Origin: UBA10133 sp964348455
Lineage (GTDB): Bacteria > Patescibacteriota > Microgenomatia > UBA1400 > MFAQ01
Reading direction: 5' to 3'
DNA: 64,000 bases
Assembly: GCA_964348455.1 (NCBI GenBank)
Contig: CAYGCQ010000003.1
Span: 1 to 64,000 of the forward strand
The notes under the pieces are model-generated. The model did no database searches, was not told where the DNA came from, and saw nothing but the letters and a program-made list of their open reading frames with translations. Numbering within the stretch: the first letter of the stretch is position 1; every line of letters begins with the position of its first letter. Below, piece by piece: positions 44,054 to 52,683 of this stretch. The translations under genes and the position numbers were made by a program.

Positions 44054-47000
44054 ATGGACCAGGGGAATAAATTGCTTAACAAAAAATTTTTTACTCTACT
44101 TATAGTAGTGGCCACCTTGATCGTCGTGGGGGTTTTGGGGGCAAATTTGTATAAAAAGTTCTTAATTACTTCACGTAAGCAAGTAGTTTTTGAAAAGCTA
44201 GAATTGTATAAACATAATATTGAGATAGCATTAAGTAGGAGAGAGAGTTTGTTATCTGGCTTAGAAAAATTTGTAAATAGCAGATCTGGTAAAGAGATTG
44301 AAAGGGATTTTCAAATTTTTGCTTCCGGACTGCATAATGACTTTGAAGGCGTTAGAAATGTAGGAATCGCTCCAAATGGAGTTCTAAGATTTATTTATCC
44401 ATTAGAAGGTAATGAAGGGGCGCTAGGATACAACCTTTTTGAAGACACAACACCAAGTGTGAGGAGTGATATTTCCCGAATGATTGAATCAAGAAACATG
44501 GTGATGTCCAATCCTTTTGAGCTATTGCAAGGAGGAATTGGGTTGGCTGCAAGAAAGGCTATATATAAAGAGGATCGCTTGTGGGGACTAGTTTCAGTAG
44601 TGATAGATGTTCCGACTTTAATTGAGTATTCTGGCTTGAACAGTGTCAATAACGATTTGGAATTGGCACTTAGAGATAAGGATGGGAATGTTTTTTGGGG
44701 AAAAAGTGAGGTGATGGATAAAGAACCTGTAATTCAAAGAGTTGAAAATGGAGATGGTTATTGGGAGCTTGTAGGGGTTTATGTCGATGGTTGGTGGGGA
44801 CCAAACGAAGACTCCTTGAACTCATTTATTTTGATATTTTTACTAATTGGTTCACTGATCACTCTTGCCTTTTGGAATTTTTTGAATAAAGATTATAGCT
44901 TGCTTTCTCTGGATGGAAATTCTACTGAAGGAGCTGGTGGCCTGAAAGCCGCTGTTATCTATTTCGTCATTAGCCTTATTTGGATCTTTTATTCCGATAG
45001 ATTAATTCAATCTATATTTGTAAATCCGAAAATTATCACTGAAATACAAACAGTTAAGGGTTTTGCTTTTGTTGGAGTATCCGCCTGTATTCTATATTGG
45101 TTGGTAGAACGGAATTATAGAAAATATTTAGTAAGTAACAGTGCTCTGGATTCTATAGTGAGTGGAAGTCATTTATTAAATACTGCGGAGAGTAAAAAAG
45201 ATCTTTTTCAAGGACTGAGCGATGAACTAGTTGAACGGGCTGGGTATGATATGGCTTGGGTGGGGGTGGTGGAAGAAGGGCTAAATAAGGAAATTAAAGC
45301 TGTTGGAATGTCTGGTGGGACAGATGGGTTTTTTGATGAGGTTAATTTTAGCTCGGCTAAGGGATTGGAAGGTGGCCCTGAGGGGTTGGCGGTAAGAATC
45401 AAAAAGAATGTAGTGATGAACGATATTTCATCTGTGACTGTGTTTCCCGAATGGCGATTGGCTGTAGAAAAAAGAAATTTAAATTCTGCAATGGCAATTC
45501 CAATTATGGATAAAAATTTGTGTATTGGTCTAATTTCGATCTACTCCAAAAAGAAAAATGCTTTTAGTTACGGAGACTTGAATTTGTTGTCTACTTTTGC
45601 TGGAGAGGTGATGTCAGGAATAAAGAAAATAGAACACAATATAGATTTAAGTGAATCTAGGAAAAAGCTAGAGTCAACTTTATTATTGTTGAGAAATGTT
45701 CAGGCTGTAGCAAAATTGGGATATTACACTTTAGATATTAAAACCGGAATATGGGAGCCTTCAAATATTTTAAAACAACTATTTGGAATCAATGGTAAAT
45801 ACATAACAGATGTGACTGGTTGGTTAAAACTGATTCACCCTGACGACAGAGAAGAAATGGAGAAGTATTTTTCGGAGGAAGTTTTGAAGAAAAAGAAGGT
45901 TTTTGACAAAGAATATAAAATTGTTAATAAATTAAACGGAAAAGAGATTTGGGTTCATGGTCTAGGAAGATTGGAGTTTGATTCCAAAGGGAGTCCAGTA
46001 CGGATGATTGGAACGATTCAGGATATTACTGAGAGAAAAATGTTTGAGGCTTCTTTGGCTGATAAAAATATGGAGATCTTTACTGAGAAGCAAAAATTGG
46101 AAGTTGTTTTGAGGGATATGGGGGATGCTGTTCTGGTAACTGATGCAAAAAAACACGCGCTGATGATAAATAGGGCTATGGAGAAACTATTGGGTATAAG
46201 TCAGGAAAAAGGTATTGGTCAAAATATTCAAAGACTATTAAGCATAGATTATAAAAAATCTAAGATTCACCAGAGTGAGTTATATGAAAAGGTATTCGAG
46301 CTAAGACAGCCTATTTCTCCAGTTGAATCTTTAATTATAAGCAAAAAAGGTGGTAAGAAAATAGTAATACAAATAGTAGCAAATCCTTTAATTGGAGCTC
46401 AAGGTGAATTAGTAGGGACTGTTTGGGTTTTTAGAGATATTAGCAAGGAGCATCGTCTTGAAAAAATGAGATTGGACTTGGTTTCTTTGGCTAGTCACCA
46501 GCTAAGATCTCCCCTGACAGGTATTAAATGGTTTGTTGAGTTACTGCTTGAAGGTCGTGACAAAATTACTTCATCGAAAGCGAAAGAGTACATTGAAAAA
46601 ATTGGGAAGAGCAATGACAACTTGATTGAATTGGTAAATGATCTGTTGACGACATCAAGGATAGACTCGGGAACATTGGATGATAAAAATATTGAAAAAG
46701 TGGAAGTTAGAGATCTGCTACAAGAAGCTGCACTTCGGGAGGAAAAATTATTGATGGATAAAAATATATCACTAGTTGGTCTTGAGAAAATTTCTGAAAA
46801 ATTGACTGTCGAAGTAGACAGAGTTCAAATGATTCAGGTTTTTTCAAATTTACTGGACAATGCAATCAACTATTCTCCGAAAAACTCAAAAGTTTATGTA
46901 AAAGCCGAGAATGTTAATGGTAGTGTTGAAATATCTGTTCGTGATACCGGCTTGGGCATTCCCAATGATCAGCAAAAGAAGATATATGAAAAATTCTTTC

Positions 47001-47164
47001 GAGCCGACAATGTAGCAAAAATCATTTCAGGAACAGGCCTTGGTTTGTACATGACTAAAAATATTGTTACGAATCATGGGGGAACAATTCGATTTAAATC
47101 TAAAGAAAATAAAGGGACTACGTTTTTTGTTAAATTATTAATCAAACAAAAAAAAGATGGATAA
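44054..47164 (+). CDS. Membrane sensor histidine kinase (CHASE-GAF-PAS-PAS-HisKA-HATPase)
   Basis: 1036 residues. An N-terminal helix (14-33) is followed by an extracytoplasmic CHASE-like region (FASGLHNDFEGVRNVGIAPN), then three more helices (about 253-350), a GAF-type domain (about 370-510), two PAS domains (about 540-660 and 670-790; a PAC-type ending IGTIQDITERK), and a kinase core. The phosphoaccepting His sits in LASHQLRSPLTGIKWF near residue 815; the N-box NLLDNAINYSPK, G1 RDTGLGIPNDQ and G2 GTGLGLYMTKNI are intact. The cognate response regulator overlaps its 3' end by 8 bases. TAGAAT (44040-44045) with TTGACT 17 bases upstream is the promoter. Signal unknown. Confidence 0.94.
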   Translation: MDQGNKLLNKKFFTLLIVVATLIVVGVLGANLYKKFLITSRKQVVFEKLELYKHNIEIALSRRESLLSGLEKFVNSRSGKEIERDFQIFASGLHNDFEGVRNVGIAPNGVLRFIYPLEGNEGALGYNLFEDTTPSVRSDISRMIESRNMVMSNPFELLQGGIGLAARKAIYKEDRLWGLVSVVIDVPTLIEYSGLNSVNNDLELALRDKDGNVFWGKSEVMDKEPVIQRVENGDGYWELVGVYVDGWWGPNEDSLNSFILIFLLIGSLITLAFWNFLNKDYSLLSLDGNSTEGAGGLKAAVIYFVISLIWIFYSDRLIQSIFVNPKIITEIQTVKGFAFVGVSACILYWLVERNYRKYLVSNSALDSIVSGSHLLNTAESKKDLFQGLSDELVERAGYDMAWVGVVEEGLNKEIKAVGMSGGTDGFFDEVNFSSAKGLEGGPEGLAVRIKKNVVMNDISSVTVFPEWRLAVEKRNLNSAMAIPIMDKNLCIGLISIYSKKKNAFSYGDLNLLSTFAGEVMSGIKKIEHNIDLSESRKKLESTLLLLRNVQAVAKLGYYTLDIKTGIWEPSNILKQLFGINGKYITDVTGWLKLIHPDDREEMEKYFSEEVLKKKKVFDKEYKIVNKLNGKEIWVHGLGRLEFDSKGSPVRMIGTIQDITERKMFEASLADKNMEIFTEKQKLEVVLRDMGDAVLVTDAKKHALMINRAMEKLLGISQEKGIGQNIQRLLSIDYKKSKIHQSELYEKVFELRQPISPVESLIISKKGGKKIVIQIVANPLIGAQGELVGTVWVFRDISKEHRLEKMRLDLVSLASHQLRSPLTGIKWFVELLLEGRDKITSSKAKEYIEKIGKSNDNLIELVNDLLTTSRIDSGTLDDKNIEKVEVRDLLQEAALREEKLLMDKNISLVGLEKISEKLTVEVDRVQMIQVFSNLLDNAINYSPKNSKVYVKAENVNGSVEISVRDTGLGIPNDQQKKIYEKFFRADNVAKIISGTGLGLYMTKNIVTNHGGTIRFKSKENKGTTFFVKLLIKQKKDG

Positions 47165-47534
47165 TAAAAAGAAAGTGATGATCGTCGAAGACGATGCGGT
47201 GTTAGTAAATGCACTTAGTCTTTCTCTTGAAGATGAGGGTTATGAAATCTCGGTAGCGACAGACGGAGAAGAGGCTGAAAAGAAGATTATGAAAGAAAAA
47301 CCAGATTTAATCCTCCTGGATCTTTTGTTGCCTATTAAAAGTGGATTTGAAGTTTTAAAGGCAATGAGAGCAAATGAGGAAACCAAGGGTATTTCGGTGG
47401 TAATCTTGACAAACTTCGAGCAAGAGACGAGTGTTGATGAGGGGATGAAGTTGGGAGCAAAAGATTATATTGTAAAAGCTAACATCGATATCAAAGATAT
47501 TCCCGGTATCGTTAAGAAATATTTGCCTAAATAA
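47157..47534 (+). CDS. Single-domain response regulator
   Basis: 125 residues, receiver domain only: acidic pocket VMIVEDDAVL, phospho-acceptor Asp in DLILLDLLLP near residue 53, VVILTNF and the Lys in GAKDYIVKAN. No output domain, so it acts by protein contact, or as a phosphate shuttle. It overlaps the kinase gene, which makes the pairing secure. Confidence 0.95.
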   Translation: MDNKKKVMIVEDDAVLVNALSLSLEDEGYEISVATDGEEAEKKIMKEKPDLILLDLLLPIKSGFEVLKAMRANEETKGISVVILTNFEQETSVDEGMKLGAKDYIVKANIDIKDIPGIVKKYLPK

Positions 47535-47611
47535 CCGAAACTTTGGGCTACCAGTTACGCGTTGATTGTAAGACAAGTCTTTGTGACAGCTATTTTGCTA
47601 CAATCAGTTGA

Positions 47612-49378
47612 ATGGAGGATCAAGTTGAGGAAATAAAACAAAAAACAGATATTGTGGGAGTAGTAGGCCAGTATGTAGCCCTCAAGAAGCTTGGAAGGCA
47701 CCACAAAGGCCTTTGTCCTTTCCATAGTGAAAAGACACCTTCCTTTATGGTTAATGAGGAGATGGGGCTATATAAGTGCTTTGGTTGTGGCGAAGGTGGC
47801 GATGTCTTTAAGTTTTTGATGGAAATTGAGGGGATAGATTTTAAGGATGCACTTGTGAGGTTGGCTGAAAAAGCAGGGGTTAAGCTGGTATCCAGAAAAT
47901 TTGAAGCAGTTGGTGACAAGCAGAAATTACTGGAGATTATGGACTTGACTGCTAGATATTATCATTGGCAGTTGACTGAAGGAAGATCAGGTGAAGAAGC
48001 TAGAAAATATTTGGAAGATAGAAGGGTAAATGGCAAGCTGATTGAAGCTTTTAATCTGGGGTACGCTCTCCACGGTTGGGATAATCTGATAAATTATTTA
48101 GTTAATAAAAAAGGCTATACTGAAAATCTTTTAGAAAAAGCCGGTTTAATAACTAAGCGAACAGGTGGAGGCTATTTTGATAAATTTCGGGGAAGGATTA
48201 TGTTTCCTCTGCAAGATTCTAGTGGGAAAGTGGTGGGTTTCACCGGAAGAATATTGCCGAGTCTAGCAAAAGAAAGCGAACCAAAATACCTAAATTCACC
48301 CGAAACTGAGATATATCATAAGGGTCGAATGCTTTTTGGTTTTTACCAGGCGAGACAGGCCATCAGGGAGAAGAAGAGGGCTATTCTGGTAGAAGGGCAA
48401 ATGGACATGATTAGCTCTTTTGGAGCAGGGATTACAGAGACGGTTGCTGTGGGAGGGACGGCTCTGACAGGAGATCAGATTGAGATGTTGGCTAGACTAG
48501 GGAAGACAATTTATCTGTCTTTAGATGCCGATGAGGCTGGTGTGGCTGCTATCAAAAGAGCAGTGGAAATTGCGGAAAAACGAGGCTTGGAGATAAAGGT
48601 TGTTCAAATCGAAGGGGGCAAAGACCCTGACGAGATTGCACGAAAGTACCCGAGTAAATGGAAGCGTTTGGTGGAAAATGCGGTAGATGTATACGAGTTC
48701 GTTATGATGAGGTCATTGGAAAAAAATGATATCAGTGCCGTCTCCGGTATTAAAAAGGTGACAGAAGATGTAGTGCCATTCTTGGCAAAGATAGAAAATA
48801 GTGTGGTAAGAGAAGTTTGGGCCAAGAAGTTGGCTCAAAATTTGGGAGTCGACCCCTCTGTCGTGAAGATGGAGATTGAGAGGGTAAAGTCCGGAAAAGG
48901 TCCTGTTGAAAAATATATAGTGAAAGCTTCAGAAAATACAGATCCGGTTGATAACAAAATGGAAAAATTGGCCAAAAGGTTGATAGGGGGTTTGATGGTT
49001 CGTCCTGAGGTAAGGCAAAAAATTAGAACTTGGGTAAAGGGAGTTAATTTGCCCGGTGCCGTGGGTAAAGCCTTATTCGTTGTCTTGGAGGCTGAGGCCT
49101 CCGAACCAACAAAAATCGCAGAAATTGCCCCCGCTGAGCTTAGAGGGCTCATTGAGGATGCTTTTATGGCCGAAGGTGAAGGCGAAGTTGAAGAAAAAGA
49201 TATTTTGGGGCTTGCAGTTCAATTATTGAGAGAGATTATTAGAGATCGTCGAAAAAAGCTAATTGAAGAGCTAAAAGACTTGAAATCCGACGATGCCGAC
49301 CCAAAAGAAGATGAGTTGTCCAAAGAATTAAGCAATCTTGACAGAGAAGAGAACAAAATAATGGTACTCTTGGAATAA
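47612..49378 (+). CDS. dnaG: DNA primase
   Basis: Synthesises RNA primers for replication. The 588-residue protein has the CHC2 zinc finger (CPFHSEKTPSFMV ... CFGCGEGGDVFKFL) near residues 38-70, the primase core with TOPRIM motifs AILVEGQMDM and LSLDADEAG near 260-310, and a helical C-terminal region. TACAAT (47599-47604) ends 7 bases before the ATG, with TTGTGA upstream. dnaG followed by rpoD is the conserved macromolecular-synthesis order, here without rpsU. Confidence 0.96.
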   Translation: MEDQVEEIKQKTDIVGVVGQYVALKKLGRHHKGLCPFHSEKTPSFMVNEEMGLYKCFGCGEGGDVFKFLMEIEGIDFKDALVRLAEKAGVKLVSRKFEAVGDKQKLLEIMDLTARYYHWQLTEGRSGEEARKYLEDRRVNGKLIEAFNLGYALHGWDNLINYLVNKKGYTENLLEKAGLITKRTGGGYFDKFRGRIMFPLQDSSGKVVGFTGRILPSLAKESEPKYLNSPETEIYHKGRMLFGFYQARQAIREKKRAILVEGQMDMISSFGAGITETVAVGGTALTGDQIEMLARLGKTIYLSLDADEAGVAAIKRAVEIAEKRGLEIKVVQIEGGKDPDEIARKYPSKWKRLVENAVDVYEFVMMRSLEKNDISAVSGIKKVTEDVVPFLAKIENSVVREVWAKKLAQNLGVDPSVVKMEIERVKSGKGPVEKYIVKASENTDPVDNKMEKLAKRLIGGLMVRPEVRQKIRTWVKGVNLPGAVGKALFVVLEAEASEPTKIAEIAPAELRGLIEDAFMAEGEGEVEEKDILGLAVQLLREIIRDRRKKLIEELKDLKSDDADPKEDELSKELSNLDREENKIMVLLE

Positions 49379-49415
49379 TTCTGAGGCCGACTGTGTTAAA
49401 ATAGGAGAGAATATT

Positions 49416-50519
49416 ATGGCCGATAAAAAGACTGATCTATCCATTCAACTAAAAATCAAAGAGATTTTAGCCCTAGGTAAGGAGCAGGGGTTTGTAACTC
49501 AAGATGATATCTTGGAGTATTTTCCCCGTCCCGAGACCGAAGTAAATGACTTGGATTATCTGTATGAACTGTTGTTTAAAGCTGATATTGATGTGTTTGA
49601 AAGTGTATTGTCCGGTCAAGATGCGGAGATTGCTGCGGCCTCGAGTGAACTGGAGAAAGAGCTTGAATCTTTGTCAAAACTAGAAGATACAGAAGTTAAC
49701 GATCCTGTTCGTATGTATCTAAAAGAAATTGGTAGGATTCCGCTTCTGAAGAGAGATGAGGAAATTGCTTTGGCTCAAAAGGTGGAAAGAGGAGATAAGA
49801 GAGCAAAAGACTGGTTAACTAAGTCTAATCTGAGATTAGTCGTTTCGATTGCAAAGAAATATATGGGTAGAGGAATGAGCTTCTTGGATCTGATTCAAGA
49901 GGGAAACAAGGGATTAATTCGAGCTGTTGAGAAGTATGATTGGACAAAAGGTTTTAAGTTCTCGACGTATGCCACCTGGTGGATCCGTCAGGCAATTACT
50001 AGAGCTATTGCCGATCAAGCACGTACTATTCGTATTCCTGTTCACATGGTAGAGACAATAAATAAGCTAATCAGAACTCAAAGGAAGCTGATGCAAGATT
50101 TGGGAAGAGAGCCGACAGACGAAGAGGTAGCGGAAGAGCTGGAAACTACTCCAGAGAAAGTTCGAGAGATTTTGAAGATCGCACAAAAAACAACTTCTTT
50201 GGAAACTCCAATTGGAGATGATGAAGATTCACTTTTGGGAGACTTTATCCCTGACGAAAGACAGGCAACTCCATATGAAGCAACATCCAGACAACTGATG
50301 CATGAGAATTTGGAGGAGGCTTTGGGTTCTTTGACGGAACGTGAAAGTAAAGTGCTTAGAATGAGATTTGGCCTAGATGGAAGTAAGCCTTTGACATTAG
50401 AAGAGGTGGGTAGAGTCTTTGGGGTGACTCGTGAAAGAATTCGCCAAATAGAAAGTAAGGCTTTACGCAAGCTCAGGCATCCGTCGAGGAGAAGAAAGTT
50501 GCAGGATTATCTTGAGTAA
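49416..50519 (+). CDS. rpoD: RNA polymerase primary sigma factor
   Basis: 367 residues; compact, with a short region 1.1 (start MADKKTDLSIQLKIKEIL), region 1.2 DPVRMYLKEIGRIPLL, region 2 DLIQEGNKGLIRAVEKYDW and STYATWWIRQAI, and region 4.2 TLEEVGRVFGVTRERIRQIE that reads the -35. It lacks the large non-conserved insert of proteobacterial RpoD. TAAAAT (49397-49402) is followed by AGGAGAG and the ATG, so unlike many neighbours this gene has a leader with ribosome-binding site. It would read the TTGACA/TAnnAT promoters in this window. Confidence 0.97.
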   Translation: MADKKTDLSIQLKIKEILALGKEQGFVTQDDILEYFPRPETEVNDLDYLYELLFKADIDVFESVLSGQDAEIAAASSELEKELESLSKLEDTEVNDPVRMYLKEIGRIPLLKRDEEIALAQKVERGDKRAKDWLTKSNLRLVVSIAKKYMGRGMSFLDLIQEGNKGLIRAVEKYDWTKGFKFSTYATWWIRQAITRAIADQARTIRIPVHMVETINKLIRTQRKLMQDLGREPTDEEVAEELETTPEKVREILKIAQKTTSLETPIGDDEDSLLGDFIPDERQATPYEATSRQLMHENLEEALGSLTERESKVLRMRFGLDGSKPLTLEEVGRVFGVTRERIRQIESKALRKLRHPSRRRKLQDYLE

Positions 50520-50557
50520 AAACTCAAAAAATCTAAAATTCAAGTATTAGGTGAGCA

Positions 50558-51157
50558 CTATTTTATTTTTGGTTGTGGTTTACCAGGAACTTTGTGGTGG
50601 TTTGGACAACGAGCTTGATATTCCTGTTGGGCTCCGATTAAAACAATGGGGTCGTGATAGTTGGCTGGCTGACCATTTATTAGCCTTTGGGTCCGAGTGG
50701 CTTCTTCTCCACAGATATGACCATCTAGTTTTTCATTACATATCGCTGTAGGTCTGTCTATTTCATCACAAAGAGCCAGCAGTTCCGGCATGTGACCAAA
50801 GGGTTCGGCTCGAAAATCCAAGGAAAGGCCGGCAAAAATTACCCTGATATCAGATTCTAGTAAAAAGCGAACAACATCGATGATGCCTGAATCGAAAAAC
50901 TGGATTTCATCAATAGCTACTAAATATGTATCTGGCTTGAGATTTTCAACTATTTCGAGAGAGCTTTGAACAGGAATAGCTTCATGACTTCCTCCTGAGT
51001 GAGAAGATATTTTGTTTGCTTCCCAGCGAGTATCGATTGCCGGTTTGAAAACCTGAACTTTTTTTCCTGCATATTCAGCACGGGAGATTTCTTTAAGTAT
51101 CATTTCTGTTTTGCCTGCAAACATAGAGCCGGCGATACCTTTGAGTTTTTCTGTCAT
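50558..51157 (-). CDS. tdk: Thymidine kinase
   Basis: Phosphorylates thymidine in the salvage path, fitting a nucleotide-scavenging lifestyle. The 199-residue type-II enzyme shows the P-loop GSMFAGKTEMILKE near residue 10, the DE motif in LVAIDEIQFF, the lasso region with the zinc Cys of AICNEK and CGEEATRTQR, and the last Cys in YQARCPNHH. Convergent with rpoD; 38 bases separate the stops. CATAAT on the reverse strand lies 9 bases before the ATG. Confidence 0.96.
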   Translation of the reverse strand: MTEKLKGIAGSMFAGKTEMILKEISRAEYAGKKVQVFKPAIDTRWEANKISSHSGGSHEAIPVQSSLEIVENLKPDTYLVAIDEIQFFDSGIIDVVRFLLESDIRVIFAGLSLDFRAEPFGHMPELLALCDEIDRPTAICNEKLDGHICGEEATRTQRLINGQPANYHDPIVLIGAQQEYQARCPNHHKVPGKPQPKIK

Positions 51158-51201
51158 ATCGAGGTCATTATGGCAAAATCATGAGCAAGCTTCAAGTGTG
51201 A

Positions 51202-51489
51202 TTATTCACCCTCATTCTCTTTGTCTTCATCTTCTTCGTTATATTTGTCATCTTCGCTGTGATTTTTTGAGAATGTGTTAACATATTTTTCTAATCCATC
51301 GAAGCTGAAGTAGGATGAGCCATTTTCTTCCCTGACAATACTAATTTTCTTGTTCTTTAGGGCGCGGTTTAGATCTTCACAATCAATTGAAATGTCGCCA
51401 TGAAAATTCTCTTGGTCAGATACTGTCCAATGGTTACCGTCGAAACCTCCTTGAGCTTCTCTGAAGAATCCTGACAGTGCATCCATCAT
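51202..51489 (-). CDS. Acidic hypothetical protein, start uncertain
   Basis: 95 residues from ATG 51489, soluble, ending in a strongly acidic tail (DDKYNEEDEDKENEGE). The frame stays open about 34 codons further upstream, to a stop near 51593, with protein-like composition (SVKFPSKVNKVVESDD) but no ATG, GTG or TTG. So the start may be a rare codon, or the gene's 5' end is damaged. No family recognised. Confidence 0.65.
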   Translation of the reverse strand: MMDALSGFFREAQGGFDGNHWTVSDQENFHGDISIDCEDLNRALKNKKISIVREENGSSYFSFDGLEKYVNTFSKNHSEDDKYNEEDEDKENEGE

Positions 51490-51580
51490 TAATGTATCAA
51501 CAAAGAGCCTTTCAGCCTCAATTTTGCCATCAAAAGGATTATCATCACTTTCGACAACTTTATTTACCTTGCTTGGGAAT

Positions 51581-51610
51581 TTGACAGATTCTTATAAGAG
51601 TGGGTATGAT
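51581..51610 (+). promoter_or_regulatory. Promoter of the holin-family gene
   Basis: TTGACA (51581-51586), 18-base spacer, TATGAT (51605-51610). The ATG starts 5 bases after the -10, where transcription itself should begin. Confidence 0.75.
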
Positions 51611-51615
51611 GATGT

Positions 51616-51942
51616 ATGTTAATTAACTTAATCGTAAATGCTTTGGGATTTTATGTGACGGCCTACATAGTGCCTGGGATTCACATTGATGATTTACAAA
51701 GCCTAGCTATTGTTTCTATTGTTTGGGGGGTTCTTGCTATTGTTTTGAGACCAATTTTAATCCTTCTTACTTTGCCGGTGAACATCTTGTCACTGGGACT
51801 TTTTACCTTTGTGATTAATGCTTTTATGATTCTAATAGTAAGTAGTATTGTGCCCGGGTTTAGAGTTGATAACTTTGGTGTAGCTCTTTTGGGAGCGATT
51901 GTTCTTTCTTTGTTGAACGTGGTTTTGGGCCGTTTGGTCTAG
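51616..51942 (+). CDS. Phage-holin-family (PF04020-type) membrane protein
   Basis: 108 residues with four membrane helices and the family's start (NLIVNALGFYVTAYIVPGIHID) in pieces: NALGFYVTAYIVPG, GVLAIVLRPILILLTLPVNI, FVINAFMILIVSSIVPGF. Despite its name the family is widespread in non-lysogenic bacteria and its role is unknown. Probably a leaderless mRNA from the promoter at 51581-51610. Confidence 0.88.
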   Translation: MLINLIVNALGFYVTAYIVPGIHIDDLQSLAIVSIVWGVLAIVLRPILILLTLPVNILSLGLFTFVINAFMILIVSSIVPGFRVDNFGVALLGAIVLSLLNVVLGRLV

Positions 51943-51993
51943 TTTCTTTAATTTTTTCGAGCTGTTTCGGTTTATTTATGGTAAATTTAACTA

Positions 51994-52305
51994 ATGGAGA
52001 AAAGAAAATATGCCGATAGAAGGGCATATAATATTACAGCTGTTAAGAAGAGAAGAAAGAAGCTAAGACAGATGGCTCTAGATATGAAAGGTGGAAAATG
52101 TATGATGTGTGGCTATTCGCGAGATCAGACCGCTCTTGATTTTCATCATCTAGACGAAAAATCGAAAGAATTTGGTCTCTCCGATAGAGGATTGACGAGA
52201 TCTTGGGAAAAAACGAAGCTAGAAGTTGAGAAGTGCGTACTAGTGTGTGCAAACTGTCACAGGGAAATTCATTCTGGCTTAATTAAGCTTGCTTCGAGTA
52301 GCTAG
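51994..52305 (+). CDS. HNH-motif protein
   Basis: 103 residues: a very basic N-terminus (KRKYADRRAYNITAVKKRRK), then the HNH-type zinc motif CMMCGYSRDQTALDFHHLD ... CVLVCANCHREIH, with paired CxxC knuckles and the central DFHH. HNH proteins are nucleases, sometimes of mobile introns. It ends 29 bases before the tRNA-Asn gene that carries a group I intron, though it lies outside the intron. TAAATT (51982-51987) ends 6 bases before its ATG. Confidence 0.85.
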   Translation: MEKRKYADRRAYNITAVKKRRKKLRQMALDMKGGKCMMCGYSRDQTALDFHHLDEKSKEFGLSDRGLTRSWEKTKLEVEKCVLVCANCHREIHSGLIKLASSS

Positions 52306-52334
52306 TTTTGGTAAAATTAGGCGTTCGTTTATAT

Positions 52335-52603
52335 TCCCCTGTAGCTCAGTTGGTAGAGCGCCTCCCTGTAATACATAACTTGCAGCGTCTCGGTGAAAAT
52401 CGAGATGGAAAACCGGGTTAATTGTCGGGAAGCCTAAAATCGTAAGATCAAGGTAATCCGCAGCCAAGCCTGTCACATCGGTGACTTGAAGGTTCAGAGA
52501 CTATACGCCTGGCCCCGTTCAGGGGATGAGATAGTCCAAGCCTCAGCGAAAGCTGGGGGCACTTGTAAGGAGGATGTCACTGGTTCGAGTCCAGTCGGGG
52601 GAG
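52335..52603 (+). tRNA. tRNA-Asn (anticodon GTT), interrupted by a group I intron
   Basis: Exon 1 (52335-52369) and exon 2 (52566-52603) join to a normal 73-base tRNA: acceptor TCCCCTG/CGGGGGA, D arm GCTCAGTTGGTAGAGC, anticodon arm CCTCC-CTGTTAA-GGAGG, T arm ACTGG-TTCGAGT-CCAGT, discriminator G. The joined loop reads GTT, giving Asn. TAAAAT (52312-52317) ends 17 bases upstream. The intron interrupts the anticodon after its second base. Confidence 0.93.
52370..52565 (+). other. Self-splicing group I intron in tRNA-Asn
   Basis: 196 bases, no reading frame. P1: exon end CTGT pairs with internal guide GCAG (52381-52384 region), with the U-G wobble at the 5' splice site; the intron ends in G. The catalytic core motif GTTCAGAGACTA (52492-52503) and its partner GATAGTCC (about 52529-52536) are the classic P7 strands. 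CAGCCAAGCC, before P7, fits P3/P8 territory. Size and tRNA location are like the small IC3-type introns of other bacterial tRNAs. Confidence 0.93.
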
Positions 52604-52683
52604 CAAAATTTTTTAGGCGTGATTTTATCCTTAATAACAGGGGGAGTCCAGGCAGAACTCGAACTTTGCTAGAATTGGTTACT

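Noticed and set aside
52335..52603. tRNA-Thr(TGT) obtained with a different splice choice
   Set aside because: That choice loses the terminal intron G and the U-G pair of P1; the Asn choice keeps both and gives the standard Asn loop CTGTTAA.
52486..52683. N-terminal extension of the 218-residue protein
   Set aside because: It would translate intron and tRNA exon; a start at 52684 has a -10 box at the usual distance.
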